Of a stretch of 64,000 nucleotides of DNA, positions 59,401-64,000 are shown piece after piece. Every line of letters starts with the position of its first letter. Within the stretch, counting starts at the first letter, position 1. The stretch is from Antedon mediterranea. Lineage: Eukaryota > Echinodermata > Crinoidea > Comatulida > Antedonidae. The translations under genes and the position numbers were made by a program. Where the stretch lies: the NCBI RefSeq assembly GCF_964355755.1, contig NC_092671.1, positions 24,674,070-24,738,069 of the forward strand, given 5' to 3'. Under the pieces are notes generated by a model. It had not been told where the DNA came from and did no database searches. It worked only from the letters and a program-made list of their open reading frames with translations.

Positions 59401-59570
59401 CGTTGCGCAACTCTGACGTCATTCAAAAATAGGAGGTGCACAAGTTCACATAAATGTCGATATGTTGACAAAGTTACGATATGTTCTGTCTACACGTTTT
59501 AGAGAAACGCGACGCACAAAAATGACAGAAAGAAAGAAGTATAATACAGAAAAAAAATTTGATGAAACAG

Positions 59571-59682
59571 GACGATTACAAGGAGTTATCCGCTACTAAG
59601 CGGATAACTAAATAATAATAAAGATTTTGTACAATAACAATAGGTGATCATTTTATTCTAAATGATCACCTAATAATAACAA
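59571..59682. repeat. Hairpin-rich junction between modules B and A
   Basis: GTTATCCGC-TACTAA-GCGGATAAC at 59585-59608 is followed by AGATTTTGTACAATAACAAT and the hairpin AGGTGATCATTT-TATTCT-AAATGATCACCT at 59642-59671, then ACTAGAATTT of the next module. The A and B starting hairpins, this hairpin and its relatives at 63.8-64.0 kb appear to be terminal structures of the repeated unit. Confidence 0.85.
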
Positions 59683-62600
59683 CTAGAATTTAATTCGTCA
59701 CTTTGACGAATTATAGGTGATCATTGTTATCATTTTAATGAAATTAACATTTTTTAAACATGCACGTACGTTAACATACGATCGTAAAAAGTTGATGTAC
59801 GCCATCCTATGACATGATGCATACACTTATATAGCTGAATTGTGCCTATTATATGCCATATACAATATGTACAGTATATACTGTATATCTATATACAGTG
59901 TAGCATAGGTGAAATTACGGGACACACATCATGTTCTAATTTTTTGGTATGATGCAATTATCAAAATAAACTCAAAGATGACAATTTCGAAAGATAATGA
60001 ATTGAGCAAATAAATATAAGAATTGGAAGAGAATCTGGCACGTAGAAGCGCTGTGCGCGCTCTTTGAAAATTGTATAACTTTGACGAAAAAGATGAAAAA
60101 ACTACTTCTTAACTTCATCTGGCCATATGTTAACGTCACAACATCCGATAGGCTTTGTTTTTATATGAATTCATATCTACATTTCATCAGCTTTCATAAT
60201 AAATTATAATCATCAAGGTAACCTTCAATTCTGAAGAGCTGTAAGATATTCAAATTTACGGCGAAGGTGAAATTACACGACCTACGTTATTCAAGTTTTT
60301 ACGCGTGACGACGTCATCAAAATGAAAACACTGACAATTTATGAGAAAGGTAAATAAGTAAGCAAGCACACACTGAAATTTGTGCGAAAATTGGGCTCAA
60401 ATAGCAGAGATGCGCTCTATTGAATGTGATAACCTACACAAAACGGAAAAAAATCCTAATTTTTAAATTCAAGTGGCCATTTGATGACGTAATACCATTT
60501 TGTACGTCTAATGTTTATATACATTTATATCTACAACTTATTGGCTTCCATATTAAGTTAAAAAAATTGGGGGTCACCTGCCATTCTGAAGAGTTATATT
60601 CATTTTAAAAAGGCCTTAATTTTTACCATTTTTTGCACTTTTGTGCAATTAATGTGCGCATTTTGTCATGTTTAACGTGCTCGTACAGCGTTATTTTAAG
60701 TCAGAATGGACTCAAAATCGGAGAATGTACTAAGGATTGTGAGTAGAATGTGATTTTTACATCAAATTTTATTTTTTACGCTTTTTACGAATTGCGTGCG
60801 CATAAACGTTTTTTTGCGCAGTAATTTTTTGAAACACGCAAATGGCCTAATTCATGCTCTAAATTGATCAAAACTTAATTTTGAGCTTTTTAAAATCTTT
60901 ACGCGCGATTTTACGCGCATGACCTTGAGACGCGCCAGTTTTTATTTGCTAATATTTTTTACCTTGACCTGAAATTTACGTGTAGTGAATTTCATAAATA
61001 TGTGACAATCAATTATGGACATATAATTGATAATGTGATTTCACAAAATTGCGTATACGTGACGTCAAGGTTGAGTGATCACGCTGAAAAGCTTATTATG
61101 GCTAAGTTAAAGTATTTGTAAGACATTGTGAAATTTTTATGATCATTGTTATTCAACTTTTTGAGATATTTGACGAACAAAAAGTGTACAGAAAGAAGAA
61201 TAACTAGATTTGAACTCGTCACTTCGGACGAGTTAGGTTATCCGCAGCGCAAAAGCCACGTGCACGTCATACGTTAGAATATTGCGCGCAGAAAAACGAT
61301 TATGCCATTGAAAAAATGTTAGTGCGCTCTCTATTTTGTGTCACGTCAAAGTATATACGGTATACACTATATTCTGTATACGTACAACATACAGTGCAGA
61401 ATAGGTGAAAATAAGGGACCCAAGTTATTGACGCTTTTGGACATGATGACGTCATCACAATTTAAAAAATTGTAGATTATGCGAAAGATAATTGATTGGC
61501 CTAGACAATATAACAAAATGGGGGAAATGGAATACGGATAAGTGGAGATGCGCTCTATTAAATGTGATGAACTATGAGAAAGAGACAAAAATCCTATATT
61601 TTATATTCGAGTGGCCATACGTTGACGTCACAATGTCCGGTTAGCCATATCGATGCATGATATGATATCTACCACTCATCTACTTCCAGAATCTGAAATT
61701 TTCAAAATTTTCACCACGGACTTTAGAATCTATGACTTTTTTAAAAAAGGCATAATTTTCACACATTTTTGAACTTTTTCATCAAAAACGCGCGCAAATT
61801 GTTCAATTCTACGTGCTCGTATGACGTGATTTTAAGTCGAAATTGATTGAAAACTGGTAAATTTACTAGAAAAGGCTGGAAAAACAAAAATCAAGGAAAA
61901 AATAGATGTTTTTGCGCTACGTGCGCACGCGCGCGTAAGAAAAGTGCGCACGCGTGGGAATTTTTGAAATGCTCAAAATGTCATGAAACGCGTAGAAAGT
62001 TGATTAAAAATTGATTTTTCGCATTTTGAAATTTTAAACGCGCGTGCGCGCGTAATTTTCTGTAAAACATGCCATTTTCTCTCCATAGAAAGTTAGCGCA
62101 TGATATAAATTAAACTTTTGCCAAGTTCCAATTTAAATGGTTTAATAGTTTTCGATCTAAATTAAATACGCAAAATTCATAAAATCGCGCGTAACTTACG
62201 CTGCGCAACTCGGACGGTACCGAAAACCTTATTACGACATATTCAGATAGAGATCAATCTTCTGATAAAGTTACAAAATGTTATGTTGAGAAGATTTAGA
62301 GATACACGCGCAACAAAATTCTGGGAAAGAAAGAAGAACTAGACATGAAACTCGTCACTTTGACGAGTTAGTTATCCGCTCGACAAACGCCACGTGCACG
62401 TCATACGTTGGAATGTTGCACACAGAAAAAGATTTTGGCATTATGACCTGAACTGAAGAATATGATATGTTGTTAGTGCTAAATTCTGTCTATTTTGTGT
62501 CATATAGTATATACATTATAAAGTACACAGTATAATCTGTATACACCTAATTTAAATTTTTAGGCATGATGATGTCATAAAAATTAAATATTTTTAACAC

Positions 62601-63146
62601 ATGCAAAAGATAGTTGATTGACCTAGACAATTTTAAAATCTCGGAGAAAAAGAAATACAGATAAAGGTGATGCGCTCCATTTAATGTGAGGAGCAATAAC
62701 GAAAGAGACAAAAATCATATATTTTACATTCGTGTGGCCATACGATGACGTCACAATGTCCGGTTAACCATATTGATTAATGATCCGATATCTACAACTC
62801 ATCACCTTCCAGAATATGTAAGTAAAAAAAAGTGTACCTCGTAGTTTAGAATCTATGATTGTTTAAAAAAAGGCATAATTTTGACGAATTTTTGAATTTT
62901 TTCATTAAAAACACGCACAAAGTGTACAATTCGACGTGCTCGTATGACGTAATTTTAAGTCTAAATTATTTTAAAAGTTGATAAAATTACTATAAAAGGC
63001 TGAAAAAACGCAAAAAAGATGTTTTTAGCGCTACGTGCGGACCACGCGCGTAAGATTGTTCGCGCGCGTGGAAATTTTTGACATGCTCAAAATGTTATGA
63101 TCAGCGTAGAAAGTTGATTAGAAATTAATTTTGCGCATTTTAAATT

Positions 63147-63740
63147 TTAAATGCGCGTGCGCGCGTAACTTCGTGTAAAACATGCCATTTTTTAGTGCAC
63201 AAAAAGTTAGCGCAAGATATAAATTAAACTTTTGCTAAGTTTCAATTTAAATTGTTATATGGTTTTCAATCTATGTTAAATACGCGAAATTCATCAAATC
63301 GCGCGTAAGTCACGTTGCGCATTTCTGAGGTCATTCACAATAGGAGGTGCACAACTTCACGTGAATGCCCATATGTTGACAAAGTTATGAAATGTTATAT
63401 TTACACGTTTTTGAGATACGCGAGACACAAAAATGGAGGAGAAATGCGCGTGTGCACGTAACTTCTTGTAAAACATGCCATTTTTAATCCATAGAAAGTT
63501 TGCCCTTGATATGACTTAAATTTTCACCAAGTGTCAATACAAAATGACTTTTATTTTTTATCCTATGATCAATCAATGAAATTCATAAAATCGCGCGTAA
63601 GTCACGTTGCGCAACTCTGACGTCATTCAAAAATAGGAGGTGCACAACTTCACGTAAATGTCCATATGATGACAAAGTTATGAAATGTTATGTGTACAAG
63701 TTTTTGAGATACGCGAGACACAAAAATGGAGGAGAAAGAA
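63147..63740. repeat. 293-bp internal duplication in the last B module
   Basis: The GCGCGTGCGCGCGTAA-to-GGAGGAGAAA segment occurs twice (from 63151 and 63444). The second copy is closer to module B copy 2 (59280-59440) than to its neighbour, which suggests recombination between variants. Confidence 0.75.
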
Positions 63741-63779
63741 AGAAGAATAATATAAAGAAAAAAAAAAAAAAGATCCAGG

Positions 63780-64000
63780 ACGATTACAAGGAGTTATCCG
63801 CTACTAAGCGGATAACTAATAAGAAAGAAAAAAAAAAAAAAAAAAAAAAAAGATCCTGACAATAACAAGGGGTTATCCGCCAAGTGCGGATAACCAATAA
63901 TAATAAAGATTTTGTACAATAACAATAGGTGATCATTTTATTCTAAATGATCACCTAATAATAAAGATTTTGTACAATAACAATAGGTGATCATTTTATT
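63780..64000. repeat. Tandem hairpin tail at the right edge
   Basis: GTTATCCGC-TACTAA-GCGGATAAC (about 63793-63816), an A-run, GGTTATCCGC-CAAGT-GCGGATAACC (about 63873-63897), then AGATTTTGTACAATAACAAT and AGGTGATCATTT-TATTCT-AAATGATCACCT (63927-63956). The last two begin again at 63963. The array is cut by the window end. Confidence 0.85.

Larger units (their letters stand above)
53412..64000. repeat. Hierarchical tandem array of 1.5-kb modules
   Basis: Module starts are marked by hairpins: A at 53421, 56506 and 59692; B at 54944, 58032, 61213 and 62349. A-to-B distances are 1523, 1526 and 1521 bases. A-to-A distances are 3085 and 3186. The third B is only 1136 bases long. A and B are distant relatives that share GGTGAAATTACGGGACC near the start, GGAGATGCGCTCTATT, TGGCCATA, GATGACGTCA, CGTGCTCGTATGACG or a similar block, and a CpG-rich GCGCGTGCGCGCGTAA tail. 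Open frames are short and not conserved between copies. The array continues past the window edge. Confidence 0.93.

Noticed and set aside
54149..60608. Similar 62-residue open frames in array modules A1 and A3
   Set aside because: They lack an ATG at the shared start, and module A2 has a stop in the same frame, so the similarity reflects DNA repeats and not a conserved protein.
53412..64000. A CRISPR array
   Set aside because: Eukaryotic context, unit size of 1.5 kb, and no short regular repeats with unique spacers.

Overview
The window looks like nuclear DNA of a marine deuterostome, most likely an echinoderm. The histone proteins are animal-type, with intronless genes ending in metazoan histone 3' stem-loops. 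H2A and H2B carry echinoderm-like replacements, and the CDC27 orthologue has many introns and is close to vertebrate CDC27. The DNA is AT-rich, full of short TAGGCCTA palindromes, and crowded with decayed non-LTR retrotransposons, SINEs and inverted-repeat elements. The echinoderm placement is inference; no species can be named from the sequence alone.

1-5.5 kb: a single-direction replication-dependent histone repeat, H4 - (H3 remnant) - H2B - H2A, all on +. H3 survives only as its last 37 codons plus stop and stem-loop. A second, decayed repeat follows: an H4-3'/H3-promoter piece at 5.1-5.5 kb and an H2B-3'/H2A-3' piece at 8.38-8.59 kb. A broken LINE (5.6-8.1 kb), itself carrying a nested insertion, lies between them.

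9.2-26.3 kb: a minus-strand gene assembled here from seven exons with consistent phases. It encodes a secreted protein of about 524 residues with a signal peptide, four Kazal domains and a low-complexity basic tail. Its introns hold a 2.5-kb inverted-repeat element, an 11-bp minisatellite, a tRNA-derived SINE, a repeat-family fragment and a LINE 3' end.

29.1-50.7 kb: a complete plus-strand CDC27/APC3 gene, 19 coding exons and 833 residues, head-to-head with the Kazal gene. Its introns hold a 5S-rRNA-derived SINE, a perfect foldback element, a 21-bp minisatellite, three inverted-repeat elements (one piggyBac-like, with TTAA ends), a cluster of nine CGTATACG palindromes, and an 83-bp tandem array in which each unit carries branch-point-like and acceptor-like motifs.

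50.7-53.4 kb is largely featureless apart from a 63-bp repeat that is open as a 21-residue repeat on the minus strand.

53.4-64.0 kb: the most unusual part. It is a hierarchical tandem array without protein-coding capacity. Two related modules of about 1.5 kb (A and B) alternate as A-B-A-B-A-B(short)-B. Each opens with a near-perfect hairpin, contains two diverged monomers of about 360 bp carrying TGACGTCA boxes, and ends in a CpG-rich tail. B modules end in further hairpins. The array runs off the right edge.
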